A DNA stretch of 64,000 nucleotides. It comes from NVTR01 sp965237505. Lineage in GTDB: Bacteria > Pseudomonadota > Alphaproteobacteria > Rhodobacterales > Rhodobacteraceae. Location of the stretch: NCBI GenBank assembly GCA_965237505.1, contig CBDEFR010000005.1, forward strand, positions 1-64,000. Reading direction: 5' to 3'. Within the stretch, counting starts at the first letter, position 1; every line of letters begins with the position of its first letter. The notes under the pieces are model-generated. The model made no database searches. It had not been told where the DNA came from and saw only the letters and a program-made list of their open reading frames with translations. Positions 25,488-34,454 of the stretch are shown in pieces. The position numbers and the translations under genes are program-made.

Positions 25488-26251
25488 ACCCGGTCTGAAC
25501 TTGATGGATGTTGGCCTTTGGCCAACATGCGCCTTGTCACGCGTTAGCTTTATGGGGAGCACACCCAACAAGGCGCGGCACCTCAACTGGCCCACTTTTA
25601 CTCCGGCGAATGGCCCCTTTTTACGCCGGGATTGACAGGGAACGCTCACCCGTGTTTGGGCCAGGCGCGGAACCCGCCCGCGCGCGCCACGTGATACTCG
25701 CTACAAATGGGCTTACATATTTGGAGCCGTCTGTCCGGAACGCGCCGCTGCCGCCGCCCTCGTCATGCCCTTTGCCGATACGCAGGCGATGAATGAACAC
25801 CTCGCCGAAATCGCCAAAACCGTCGTTCCAGGGGCACATGCCGTAATCGTGCTTGATGGCGCAGGCTGGCACGGTTCAAAGGCACTATGCACCCCCGACA
25901 ACATCACACTTCTCCCCCTGCCGCCATACGCGCCGGAACTCAACCCGATCGAAAACGTCTGGGCCTACCTGCGCGCCAACAAACTCGCCATCTCCATCTT
26001 CGACAGTTACGACCACATCGTCGAGAAGTGCTGCGACGCGTGGAACTTCTTCGCCGAAGACAAAGAGACCGTTCAAAACATAACCTCACGCGAATACGCA
26101 AAAAGCGTCATTCTATAAGGCCGTTGGTATGAGCAGATTGTTTCTATTTGATAAACAATTCGGAAAGGTTCCGAGCGGGATTCAAAAAAGTCCGCGCAAC
26201 ACCCGTTCTGGTTGCGCCACACTTGGGCGAATGCAAATGAGGATTTGACCG

Positions 26252-26550
26252 ATGACCGACTTTGTCAAAATACTTTTCAACGTCCACCGTCCGCGCCTGC
26301 TGAACCGTGCGGCGCGATTTGGGGTCCAGGACTATGATCGTGCGCGCGACCTGAAAAGAGTGATGAAATCGTCAACTGCGCCTTCGCCCGCACGGGCGCT
26401 GAATTGCCTGATGACCGAAGAGGCCCGGCTTGAGGAGATCCGCAAGAGCGCGACGCAGCCTACAGCGTTGCCCGCCATGTCGAAGTGTTGATTGCGCTGA
26501 TGGCCGAAGCCCGGCTTTTGCCGCCGGGCACGCCCAAGGCGCAGGCCTAA
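26252..26550 (+). pseudogene. DUF6477 family protein, frameshifted
   Basis: The start MTDFVKILFNVHRPRLLNRAARFGVQDYDR matches the small Rhodobacterales DUF6477 proteins, which pair with DUF6456. After EEARLEEIRKS the matching sequence moves to another frame: RDAAYSVARHVEVLIALMAE then ARLLPPGTPKAQA and stop at 26548-26550. The change, at about 26452 (AAGAGCGCGACG where AAGAGCGGCGACG would be in frame), fits loss of a single G. It may be a real mutation or a sequencing error. The stop overlaps that of the opposite MttB-family gene. Confidence 0.7.
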
Positions 26551-28091
26551 ACGAAAGCGTCCGGAACGCTTGCCTTTTTGCGCGACACGTAATCCTGCAG
26601 CGCCTCCTTGAGCGCAATATCAAGGTCAGGCTGCTGATAGTCGCGCAGTAATTTGGCGACCCGCAGAGCGGCCAGCGTCTGGGTGTCGCGGGCGCCTTCT
26701 TCGTCCCAGGTCTCAAACGGTTTGTAATCCAAAAGGTCCGAGCGCCAGAATGCGTCTTTGAAATTGGCCTGGGTGTGGGCGCAGCCAAGATAGTGGCCGC
26801 CCGGACCGACCTCGCGGATCGCATCCAGCGCTTGGCCGTTTTCCGACATGTCGATGCCTTTTGCCAAGTGGTGCAGGATGCCAAGCTGGTCGGCGTCCAT
26901 CACGAATTTCTCAAACGAGCTGACCAGCCCGCCTTCCAGCCAGCCGCAAGCATGCAGCATGAAATTCACCCCGGCCAAAAGTGCTACGCTAAGCGAATTT
27001 GCAGTCTCGTACGCGGCCTGCGCGTCCGGCAGTTTGGAGCCGCAAAACGACCCGCCAGAGCGATACGGCAGCCCCAGGCGGCGCGCCAGTTGCCCGGCAC
27101 CATAGGTGATCTGCGCGGCTTCCGGCGTGCCAAATGTCGGGGCCCCTGAATTCATGTCGATCGAGGTTACGAAAGCCCCGAATATCACCGGGGCACCGGG
27201 CCGGATCAGCTGTGAATAGCCCACCCCGGCCAACACTTCGGCCAGAACCTGCGCCAGGGTTCCGGCAACCGAAACCGGCGCCATCGCGCCACCAACGATA
27301 AACGGCGATATGATAGTGGCCTGATTCGCTCGGGCGTAAACTTCCAGCGCGCCCATCATCGTGCTGTCAAAGGTCAATGGCGAATTGATGTTGATCAGCG
27401 AGGTGATCACCGTGTTTTGGGCGACAAATTCCTCACCAAACAGCAGCTTGGACATGGCCACCGAATCCGCCGCCCGGTCCGGCTCTGTCACTGATCCCAT
27501 GTACGGTTTGTCCGACAGCGTCATATGCGCCAGCAGCATATCCAAATGGCGTTTGTTCACCGCGACGTCAGTGGGCTCGCACACTGTGCCGCCGGAATGA
27601 TGCAGCCAGTTGGACATGTAGCCGAGGCGCACGAAATTGCTGAAATCCGCCATCGTCGCGTAGCGCCGACCACCAGCGCTGTCGCGCACAAATGGCGGCC
27701 CGTAGACCGGCGCAAGTACCAGGTTTCGGCCGCCGATCTCGACGTTTCGCTCGGGGTTTCTGGCGTGCTGAGTGAAGGTTGTCGGCGCCGTTGCACAAAG
27801 TTTGCGCGCCAGACCGGGCGGGATGTGCACGCGCTCGCCCTGAACATCCGCGCCAGCGTCGCTCCAGATCTTCAAAGCATTCGGATTATCGACGAAATTC
27901 ACCCCGATCTCTTCAAGAATGAGTTCGGCGTTGGCCTCGATGATCTCCAAAGCTTCATCGTTCAGGATTTCAAAGTTGGGAATATTTCGCGCAATGACCG
28001 CAGCGGTCTCGATGCGCACCGCGGTGCGCTCGGCCCGGCGCGCAGCACCGCCGCCGCCGCGCGCGCGCCGTCCAGCTTGAACCTCTGTCAT
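26547..28091 (-). CDS. Trimethylamine methyltransferase (MttB) family protein, non-pyrrolysine (paralogue 2)
   Basis: A 514-residue MttB-superfamily protein without in-frame UAG. The start at 28091 (MTEVQAGRRARGGGGAARR) is preferred because similarity begins soon after it and GAGGGTGCGGGG precedes it; the frame is open 88 codons further. Segments: FEILNDEALEIIEANAELIL (about residue 42), KPYMGSVTEPDRAADSV (about 190), IISPFIVGGAMAPVSVAGTL (about 250), SGGSFCGSKLPDAQAAYETA (about 337) and GPGGHYLGCAHTQANF (about 446). It is clearly diverged from the paralogue at 2819-4357. Corrinoid-dependent demethylation of a quaternary amine is the family expectation; the substrate is not known. Confidence 0.87.
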   Translation of the reverse strand: MTEVQAGRRARGGGGAARRAERTAVRIETAAVIARNIPNFEILNDEALEIIEANAELILEEIGVNFVDNPNALKIWSDAGADVQGERVHIPPGLARKLCATAPTTFTQHARNPERNVEIGGRNLVLAPVYGPPFVRDSAGGRRYATMADFSNFVRLGYMSNWLHHSGGTVCEPTDVAVNKRHLDMLLAHMTLSDKPYMGSVTEPDRAADSVAMSKLLFGEEFVAQNTVITSLININSPLTFDSTMMGALEVYARANQATIISPFIVGGAMAPVSVAGTLAQVLAEVLAGVGYSQLIRPGAPVIFGAFVTSIDMNSGAPTFGTPEAAQITYGAGQLARRLGLPYRSGGSFCGSKLPDAQAAYETANSLSVALLAGVNFMLHACGWLEGGLVSSFEKFVMDADQLGILHHLAKGIDMSENGQALDAIREVGPGGHYLGCAHTQANFKDAFWRSDLLDYKPFETWDEEGARDTQTLAALRVAKLLRDYQQPDLDIALKEALQDYVSRKKASVPDAFV

Positions 28092-28299
28092 CCCCGCACC
28101 CTCTTTCAGGACATCTGCCACCATTGCAGCATAGGCCAAAATCAGCACCGCCCGGCGCGCAAAATCCGGCCATTCCGATGCGAAAACGACATCGCCGCGT
28201 TCGGCTGCAATTCCTTCCGGTCGATTTGTCCTCGGCGCTGCGGGTGCGGATGGCCCCGGCCTCTTGCACTTGGGGTATCGCCGCCCTATGCCGCGCTTC

Positions 28300-29862
28300 A
28301 TGACCAGCGCATCACACGACCGGCTATTGATCATCGACTTTGGCAGCCAGGTCACGCAGCTGATCGCCCGCCGCCTGCGCGAGCTGCATTTCTATTGCGA
28401 AATCCATCCCTACCAGGCCATCACTGACGAATTTCTGACCAGGTTTGCAGCCAAAGCGGTGATCCTTTCGGGCGGTCCGGCCAGTGTCATTGACGCTGCC
28501 GCGCCGCGTCCGCCAGCGTCGGTGTTTGAACTTGGGGTTCCGGTGCTGGGCATCTGCTACGGCCAGCAGGTGATGATGCAAATGCTGGGTGGCGAGGTCG
28601 AGCGCGGCCAGGGCACGGCAGAGTTTGGCCGCGCATTCGTCAGCGCCACCGACGCGCGACACGACCTGCTCAAGGGCTGGTTCATGGATGGCGCCGAACA
28701 GGTCTGGATGAGCCACGGTGATCATGTCTCGGCGATCGCGCCGGGGTTCCGGGTTTATGGCACCTCGCCGAATGCGCCGTTTGCCATCACCGCCGACCCG
28801 GCACGCGGGTTTTTCGCGGTCCAGTTTCACCCCGAAGTGCATCACACGCCGCACGGCGCGATGCTCTATGAAAACTTCGTCCGGCTGGCAGGCTTTACCG
28901 GCGATTGGACGATGGGGGCTTACCGCGAAGAAGCAATCGGCAAGATCCGCGCGACGGTCGGTGATGCCAAGGTGATCTGCGGCCTGTCGGGCGGGGTGGA
29001 CAGTTCGGTGGCGGCGGTGCTGATCCATGAGGCGATTGGTGATCAGCTGACCTGCGTCTTCGTCGACCACGGGCTATTGCGCCAAAACGAGGCCCGCGAA
29101 GTCGTGACCATGTTTCGCGATCACTACAACATGCCGCTGATCCACGCTGATGAGGCCGAGCTGTTTCTGGGCGCCCTTGCGGGCCTGTCGGACCCGGAAG
29201 AAAAGCGCAAAACCATCGGCAGGCTTTTCATCGAAGTCTTTGACAGGCACGCCAAATCCGTCGGTGGTGCCAAGTTCCTTGCGCAGGGAACCTTATACCC
29301 CGACGTGATCGAAAGCGTCAGCTTCTCTGGCGGCCCGTCTGCCACCATCAAGTCGCATCACAACGTCGGCGGCCTGCCCGCGCGTATGGGCCTAAAGCTG
29401 GTGGAGCCGCTGCGAGAGCTGTTCAAGGACGAGGTCCGCGCCTTGGGTCGCGAGCTTGGCCTGCCGACCAGTTTCATTGGTCGCCACCCCTTCCCCGGCC
29501 CCGGTCTCGCGATCCGGTGTCCGGGACAGATCACCCGCGAAAAGCTCGACATTTTGCGGACGGCCGACGCGGTCTTCATTGACCAAATCCGCAAGCACGC
29601 ACTTTACGATGACATCTGGCAGGCCTTCGCCGCGATCCTGCCGGTGCGCACGGTTGGGGTCATGGGCGACGGGCGCACATATGACTTTGCCTGCGTGCTG
29701 CGCGCCGTGACCTCGGTCGATGGGATGACCGCCGATTATTACCCGTTCAGCCATGAGTTTCTCGGCGAAACCGCGACCCGGATCATCAACGAAGTGACCG
29801 GCATCAACCGGGTCACCTATGACATCACTTCGAAACCACCCGGCACGATCGAGTGGGAATAA
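28300..29862 (+). CDS. guaA: GMP synthase (glutamine-hydrolysing)
   Basis: A 520-residue enzyme that converts XMP to GMP. The class I amidotransferase domain has the catalytic Cys in GICYGQQ and His-Glu in FHPEVHHT; the ATP pyrophosphatase domain has the PP-loop SGGVDSSVAAVL; the C-terminal dimerisation domain carries KPPGTIEWE. The start at 28300 (MTSASHDRLLIIDFGSQ) places the amidotransferase at the usual distance; ATG 28288 is possible. Divergent from MttB-2 across about 210 bases. Confidence 0.96.
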   Translation: MTSASHDRLLIIDFGSQVTQLIARRLRELHFYCEIHPYQAITDEFLTRFAAKAVILSGGPASVIDAAAPRPPASVFELGVPVLGICYGQQVMMQMLGGEVERGQGTAEFGRAFVSATDARHDLLKGWFMDGAEQVWMSHGDHVSAIAPGFRVYGTSPNAPFAITADPARGFFAVQFHPEVHHTPHGAMLYENFVRLAGFTGDWTMGAYREEAIGKIRATVGDAKVICGLSGGVDSSVAAVLIHEAIGDQLTCVFVDHGLLRQNEAREVVTMFRDHYNMPLIHADEAELFLGALAGLSDPEEKRKTIGRLFIEVFDRHAKSVGGAKFLAQGTLYPDVIESVSFSGGPSATIKSHHNVGGLPARMGLKLVEPLRELFKDEVRALGRELGLPTSFIGRHPFPGPGLAIRCPGQITREKLDILRTADAVFIDQIRKHALYDDIWQAFAAILPVRTVGVMGDGRTYDFACVLRAVTSVDGMTADYYPFSHEFLGETATRIINEVTGINRVTYDITSKPPGTIEWE

Positions 29863-29903
29863 TTTTGAGTCAGACAACAGGCGCAAAAGCGGACCCACAG
29901 CAG

Positions 29904-30185
29904 ATGTCGCAGAATACTGTCATTACCGGCACCATCACCTGCGAAGCGGCGGATCTTGAGATGTTTCTTGCAGCCGTCGCCGAGCACAAACGCCTGAGCC
30001 GCGCCGAACCGGGCTGCATTGAATTCGAGATCAGCAAATCTGCGGTCGACCCTTGCTCATTTCTGGTCTCCGAGCGTTTTGAAAACCGCGCGGCGTTTGA
30101 CGCACACACCATCAGAACCCGGACCTCGGCCTGGTGGGCCAAGACCCGGCACATGCCCCGTGACCTTGTGATCAAGAACGCATGA
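29904..30185 (+). CDS. Antibiotic biosynthesis monooxygenase (ABM) domain protein
   Basis: A 93-residue single-domain ABM protein (dimeric alpha+beta barrel), in the family of quinol monooxygenases such as YgiN. Typical segments: ITCEAADLEMFLAAVAEHKRLSRAEPGCIEFEIS and LVSERFENRAAFDAHTIRTRT. Small upstream start options exist in frame, but ATG 29904 begins the conserved strand within four residues. Its stop overlaps the start of the EamA transporter gene (ATGA). Substrate unknown. Confidence 0.8.
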   Translation: MSQNTVITGTITCEAADLEMFLAAVAEHKRLSRAEPGCIEFEISKSAVDPCSFLVSERFENRAAFDAHTIRTRTSAWWAKTRHMPRDLVIKNA

Positions 30186-31060
30186 TTCAGCAGCGCTCGC
30201 AACCGGTCCGGGCCGCGGTCTGGATGATTGGCGGTATTGGCGCGTTCACCAGCATGGCGGTGGCCGGGCGCGAACTTGCGATCGAGCTGGATACGTTTGA
30301 GATCATGCTCTACCGCTCGGTCATCGGGATCGGCATTGTGCTGCTGGTTGGCGGGCTGGCCGGAACGCTTGGTCAGATAAACCGGCGCGCACTGCACATC
30401 CATCTGATCCGCAATGTCAGCCATTTTGCCGGGCAAAACCTGTGGTTTTTCGCCATTCCGCTGATCCCGCTGGCGCAGGTTTTCGCGCTTGAATTCACTT
30501 CGCCGATCTGGGCGATTTTTCTGGCGGTGTTCATTTTGGGCGAGCGGCTGACCAGGATCACCAGTCTCACCGCCGCACTGGGATTTGCCGGTATCCTGAT
30601 CATCACCCGGCCCTGGGAGGCCGCGTTAAGCCCCGGCGTCATCGCCGCTGCGCTGGCGGCGATCGGCTTTGCCGGATCAGCCGTGTTCACCCGTCTGTTG
30701 ACCCGCACTCAGACCATCACCTGCATCCTGTTCTGGCTGACCGTGATGCAAGCGGTGTTCGGCCTTGTGCTGGCAGGCTATGACGGTGACGTGGCGGTGC
30801 CGACATCCATCATCTGGCCGTGGGTATTGGTGGTGTCGGTGGCCGGGCTGGTGGCGCATTTTTGCCTGACTAAAGCGCTGTCGCTGGCGCCGGCGGCGGT
30901 GGTAGTGCCGGTCGATTTCGCCCGCCTGCCGGCGATCGCCATTGTCGGGCTGGTGCTGTATAACGAGCCACTTGAGGGCGTCGTGATCGTCGGTGCGGTT
31001 ATCATATTCGGCGCCAATTACCTTAATATCATGGCCGAAACCCGCAATAATCGCGCCTAA
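30182..31060 (+). CDS. EamA/DMT-family transporter (1)
   Basis: A 292-residue membrane protein with ten predicted hydrophobic helices in two EamA repeats. Conserved parts include ELDTFEIMLYRSVIGIG (repeat 1), LEFTSPIWAIFLAVFILGERLT (end of repeat 1) and VVVPVDFARLPAIAIVGLVLYNEPLE (end of repeat 2). Drug/metabolite transporter superfamily; the substrate is not predictable. Coupled to the ABM gene. Confidence 0.9.
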   Translation: MIQQRSQPVRAAVWMIGGIGAFTSMAVAGRELAIELDTFEIMLYRSVIGIGIVLLVGGLAGTLGQINRRALHIHLIRNVSHFAGQNLWFFAIPLIPLAQVFALEFTSPIWAIFLAVFILGERLTRITSLTAALGFAGILIITRPWEAALSPGVIAAALAAIGFAGSAVFTRLLTRTQTITCILFWLTVMQAVFGLVLAGYDGDVAVPTSIIWPWVLVVSVAGLVAHFCLTKALSLAPAAVVVPVDFARLPAIAIVGLVLYNEPLEGVVIVGAVIIFGANYLNIMAETRNNRA

Positions 31061-31414
31061 ATCACAACGCTGCCGCATATTCTGAATGCTGAATTTAGTT
31101 GACGTTACGTCAATCATTGCCCGGAAATGGCGGAATTTGTTAGAGCATTTCCGGTTTAGTTTGGTCCATATCCGGATGCTGCGAAGAAGTTTGCACATTC
31201 CTGTTTTGAGAACAGTTCGAGGATTTCGCCGACACCTTTCCACAAGGTGTCAACGGTTCTCGCGGCCAATCTCTTCATGTGTGCTTTGAGCTTTGAGAAA
31301 GCCAGCTCGATTGGGTTCAGATCCGGCGAATATGGTGGCAGGAATAGCAGCCATGCGCCGCGCTCCCTGATTGCTGCATTGGCTGCGGCAACCTTGTGAG
31401 CGGGCAGATTATCC

Positions 31415-32522
31415 CTTGCCTATCCGGTTTACACCCACACCCACTAGGGCTAGAATGGGCGCAAACCGGATATAGGGGAGCGCGCCATGGATGTTCTCGA
31501 CCGCGCCGATCTCCCATTCCCGCATTCGCTACCCGAGTTCCAGCGACTTTTCCCCGATGATGCGGCCTGCGCCGCCTACCTGGAGAAAGCCCGCTGGGGA
31601 GACGGCTTTGCCTGCCCGCACTGCGGCACGGCGGGAGAGCCGTTCCACTTTGAAAACCGCCCTGGCGTCCTGCGCTGCCGCAAGTGCCGCCAGAACACCG
31701 GGCTGACGGTGGGAACAGTGATGGAGCGTAGCCACACTCCGCTGAACGTCTGGTTCTGGGCCGCTTATCTGGTCGCCAGTCAGACGCCCGGCATGTCCGC
31801 CGTGCAGTTTCAGCGGCAACTTGGTCTTTCGCGCTACGAGACGGCCTTTCAAATTCTCCACAAGCTCCGCTCGGGCATGGTGCGGCCCAACCAAGACAGG
31901 ATCGGTGGACAGCCCAAGAACCATGTTGAGGTGGACGAAACCTGGGTTGGCGGGCGAACAACGCGTGGGGAAGGCCGTGGTGTTCACCACAAGGTTCCCG
32001 TCTCCTGTGCCATCGAGGTGCGTCATCGAAAGCCGGGCACCAAGCTCGACAACCGGAAAGACGGACGCTATGCCGGACGCGTTCGGCTCGCCGTCGTGCT
32101 CGACCGTAGCGCCGAGTCGCTCTGTGGGTTCGTCGAGAGCACCGTCGCGCCGGGATCGCTGATCGTTACTGACGATTGGAGCGGCTATGCTGGCCTCGGT
32201 AAGCGCGGCTATGAGCACTTCGCTGTTGCCGAGTGTGGTGATCCAGAGGTTGCCGAGCAATACCTGCCGATCATCCATCTGGTTTTCGCCAACCTGAAGA
32301 CGTGGCTGATCGGTATCCACCACGGCGTTAGCCACCAGCACCTACAAGCCTACCTCAACGAGTTCACCTTCCGCTTCAACAGGCGGTTCTACCCGTTCAA
32401 CGCCTTCCGCTCATTGCTCGGCATCGCGGGCGACACCTCTGCTCCAACCTATGCCGAGCTTTACTCGGGAGAGTGGCGGCACCCTACATGTAGCGGTCAT
32501 GGGCGTTAACCGGATAGGCAAG
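31415..32522 (+). mobile_element. IS1595-family insertion sequence, copy 2 (inside IS630-C)
   Basis: 1108 bp, the same length as copy 1, with ends CTTGCCTATCCGGTT / AACCGGATAGGCAAG and exact 8-bp target duplication GATTATCC (31407-31414, 32523-32530). Confidence 0.94.
31487..32509 (+). CDS. IS1595-family transposase (copy 2)
   Basis: 340 residues, differing from copy 1 only at scattered positions (RADLPF, SGEWRH). Zinc-ribbon cysteines CPHCG and CRKCR, catalytic HVEVDETWVGG and LIVTDDWSGY are present. The frame is intact, so either full-length copy could mobilise the short derivative at 63702-63973. Confidence 0.93.
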   Translation: MDVLDRADLPFPHSLPEFQRLFPDDAACAAYLEKARWGDGFACPHCGTAGEPFHFENRPGVLRCRKCRQNTGLTVGTVMERSHTPLNVWFWAAYLVASQTPGMSAVQFQRQLGLSRYETAFQILHKLRSGMVRPNQDRIGGQPKNHVEVDETWVGGRTTRGEGRGVHHKVPVSCAIEVRHRKPGTKLDNRKDGRYAGRVRLAVVLDRSAESLCGFVESTVAPGSLIVTDDWSGYAGLGKRGYEHFAVAECGDPEVAEQYLPIIHLVFANLKTWLIGIHHGVSHQHLQAYLNEFTFRFNRRFYPFNAFRSLLGIAGDTSAPTYAELYSGEWRHPTCSGHGR

Positions 32523-33344
32523 GATTATCCATCACCACAACATCGCCCTTTTGCAGGGTCGGTGCGAGTTGGGTTTTGATGTAGGTGATGAATGCGGGAC
32601 CATCCATCGGGCCGTCCAGTACCCATGGAGCCGTCATGCCATCATGGCGCAGACCGGCAATGAAAGTCATGGTTTTCCAGTGGCCATGGGGGATTGAAGC
32701 TATCAGCCGCTGACCTTTTGCAGACCGCCCTCGAAGCCGGGCCATTTTTGTGTTCAACCCGGTTTCATCAATGAACACGATCCTGCCCAACAGATGCAGG
32801 TGATGCTTCAGCCAATCCTGGCGTTTTCGCCAACGGCGGCGTTTGGCCCGCACATCAACCCGCTCCTGTTCACTGGCGTGAGCCGTTTTTTTTATAAGTG
32901 ATCTGATTAGCACGCAGCCAGTCATCCAGCGTTGAAGAGCCGGCACGCAGGCCATATATCTCATATAAGCGGGCACATAGTTCGGCCAATGTCAGATCCG
33001 GCACTGTTTGCCGATCCAACCAATCATGTCAGCGCGATACGGATCAAGTTTGCTCTTGCGTTTCTTCGGCGCTTTCAAACCAACATGGCCAACTTCCATG
33101 GCCTGCCTGACAAACCGAATGGCCGAACTGGCGCTTACTTTAAACTGCCGTGCCGCTTCGCGACGCGATACACCCGACGCAACCAAATCAACAATACGAA
33201 GTCGTAAATCCTGAGATAAAGCCATGATAACACCTCCTGATTCCTTGAATCAGAAGAAGCTCAATTCGTAAACCCGAGTTTGATTCTAAGCTGGCCGGAA
33301 ATGCTCTAGTTTGCCTGCATAAATTTAGGCGGGGGGTTTGCAAG

Positions 33345-34454
33345 ATGAGAAAATTATTTGCAACGGTGTCTGTTATCGCCGTGGGCGCATCCGGGGCGTT
33401 TGCTGGCGGGATAGACCGGTCGGGACAGGGCAACGCAATAATCTTTGAGAGCGGCAACTACGTTGAACTGTCCCTTGGCTCGGTCATGCCCAGTGTGGAC
33501 GGCAATGACGTGGCCCTGTTCGGCGGTGGTGCATCTGGCAGTGTCGCCGCAGACTACTTGCAGTATTCACTGGGGATCAAGGTCGACATTGACGACATGA
33601 CGTCGATCAGTTTGATCATCGATCAGCCATTTGGCGCAGATATTGAATATGCGTCTACGTCTGTGGCACTGGTTGGCACCACCGCAGAAGCCGACATTAA
33701 GGCGCTGACAGCCATTGTGCGGCGCAAGATCACTGACCGCATCAGCGCGTTTGGTGGTGTTCGAGCCCAGACTTCTTCGGCGGCCATAGCGCTAAGCGGG
33801 GCAGCTTATGGTGGATTGTCGGGCTATAGCGTTGATCTGGCCAGCAATACCAGCTTTGGCTACCTGGTTGGCGCGGCTTACGAGATTCCGGATATCAAGT
33901 TGCGGGTAGCACTAACCTATAACTCCGCAATCACACACGACTTTGCCACGGTGGAAATGCTTGGTGCCGCGACGGTCGGCACAACACCGACTGACGTGAC
34001 TTTGCCACAATCAGTAAACCTTAATATTCAGTCCGGCGTTGCCGAAGGCACGCTGGTTTTCGGATCGATCCGCTGGGTTGATTGGACTGCATTTCGCCTT
34101 GATCCGGTATTCATTGTCGGGGCTTCCGGTAACGGTCTGATCGATCTTGACGATACCACAACCTACACCATCGGCGTCGGCCGCAGAATCAACGACATGT
34201 GGTCCGGCGCATTTTCCGTGTTGTATGAAGCTGAGGGTTCGCCGCTTGTGTCGCCGCTTGCACCGACAAACGGCAAGCTTGGTGCGACGCTTGCGGCGTT
34301 TTACACCAACGGTAATATGAAAATCACCACTGGCGTCAACTATACGAAACTGGGTGACTCAACGCCTGAAACCGGCACGCCAGACACCGCACGGGCAATA
34401 TTTGACGGCAACTCTGCAATTGGCATCGGCGTCAAGGTTGGCTTTGGTTTCTAA
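33345..34454 (+). CDS. FadL/OMPP1-type outer membrane protein
   Basis: A 369-residue beta-barrel protein with a cleavable signal (MRKLFATVSVIAVGASGAFA, cut after AFA). Alternating hydrophobic strands, SGNYVELSLGSVMPSVDG, DQPFGADIEYAS and a C-terminal GIGVKVGFGF ending in phenylalanine identify an outer membrane barrel of the fatty-acid/hydrocarbon transporter family (FadL, TodX). The IS5 copy 1 is inserted exactly at the stop codon: TAA is both the stop and the left target duplication, so the protein is unaffected. Confidence 0.87.
   Translation: MRKLFATVSVIAVGASGAFAGGIDRSGQGNAIIFESGNYVELSLGSVMPSVDGNDVALFGGGASGSVAADYLQYSLGIKVDIDDMTSISLIIDQPFGADIEYASTSVALVGTTAEADIKALTAIVRRKITDRISAFGGVRAQTSSAAIALSGAAYGGLSGYSVDLASNTSFGYLVGAAYEIPDIKLRVALTYNSAITHDFATVEMLGAATVGTTPTDVTLPQSVNLNIQSGVAEGTLVFGSIRWVDWTAFRLDPVFIVGASGNGLIDLDDTTTYTIGVGRRINDMWSGAFSVLYEAEGSPLVSPLAPTNGKLGATLAAFYTNGNMKITTGVNYTKLGDSTPETGTPDTARAIFDGNSAIGIGVKVGFGF

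Larger units (their letters stand above)
23129..25637 (+). mobile_element. IS21-family insertion sequence
   Basis: A 2509-bp element with ends TGTGAATCCCGGAGC and, inverted, TGTCAATCCCGGCGT, carrying istA and istB. It lies within the IS630-B transposase. No target duplication is seen: left flank GATGAAG and right flank GGGAACG differ, and about 15 bases of the target gene are missing, which points to a deletion accompanying or following insertion. Confidence 0.9.
22560..26118 (+). pseudogene. IS630-B transposase, interrupted by IS21
   Basis: The N-terminal half starts at 22560 (MTVAVTRLDLSARDLRASAA) and includes CGMDRQTLRDWVYRYN; a run of nine A near 23045 is the frameshift site, after which the catalytic domain starts (NFAQLVAAALPPEARGKPLE then IWFQDE). 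There the IS21 begins. The gene resumes at 25638 with GTLTRVWARRGTRPRAPRD and continues to the stop at 26116-26118, with the remaining catalytic residues in IVLDGAGWH and LNPIENVW. About 15 bases of coding sequence (for ARVGQ) are absent at the junction. Confidence 0.85.
22475..26129 (+). mobile_element. IS630-family insertion sequence B, split by an IS21 element
   Basis: Ends TACCAAGGGCC (22475-) and GGCCGTTGGTA (-26129) with TA at both borders. The transposase is about 70% like that of the IS630-A copies, so it is a related but separate element. An IS21-family element occupies 23129-25637. The block separates the divergent DUF6456 and DUF6477 genes. Confidence 0.88.
31156..33225 (-). pseudogene. 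IS630-C transposase, interrupted by IS1595 and frameshifted
   Basis: Starts at 33225 (MALSQDLRLRIVDLVASGVS), with the helix-turn-helix RREAARQFKVSASSAIRFV. The frame changes near 33000 (IGKQ then, in another frame, VPDLTLAELCARLYEIYGL) and again at an eight-A run near 32888 (TYKKN to KKTAHASEQERVDVRAKRR). Catalytic Asp residues lie in RIVFIDETGLNTKMAR and DVVVMDN; IS1595 is inserted right after DN. The C-terminal part, with LPPYSPDLNPIELAFSKLKA and the stop at 31156-31158, lies beyond. Not functional. Confidence 0.82.
31141..33308 (-). mobile_element. IS630-family insertion sequence C, split by IS1595 copy 2
   Basis: Ends GAGCATTTCCGG (31143-) and CCGGAAATGCTC (-33306) with TA at both borders (31141-31142, 33307-33308). 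The transposase type (MALSQDLRLRIVDLV...) is unlike IS630-A or B. An 1108-bp IS1595 copy is inserted at 31415-32522, leaving about 1060 bp of IS630-C. Confidence 0.88.
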
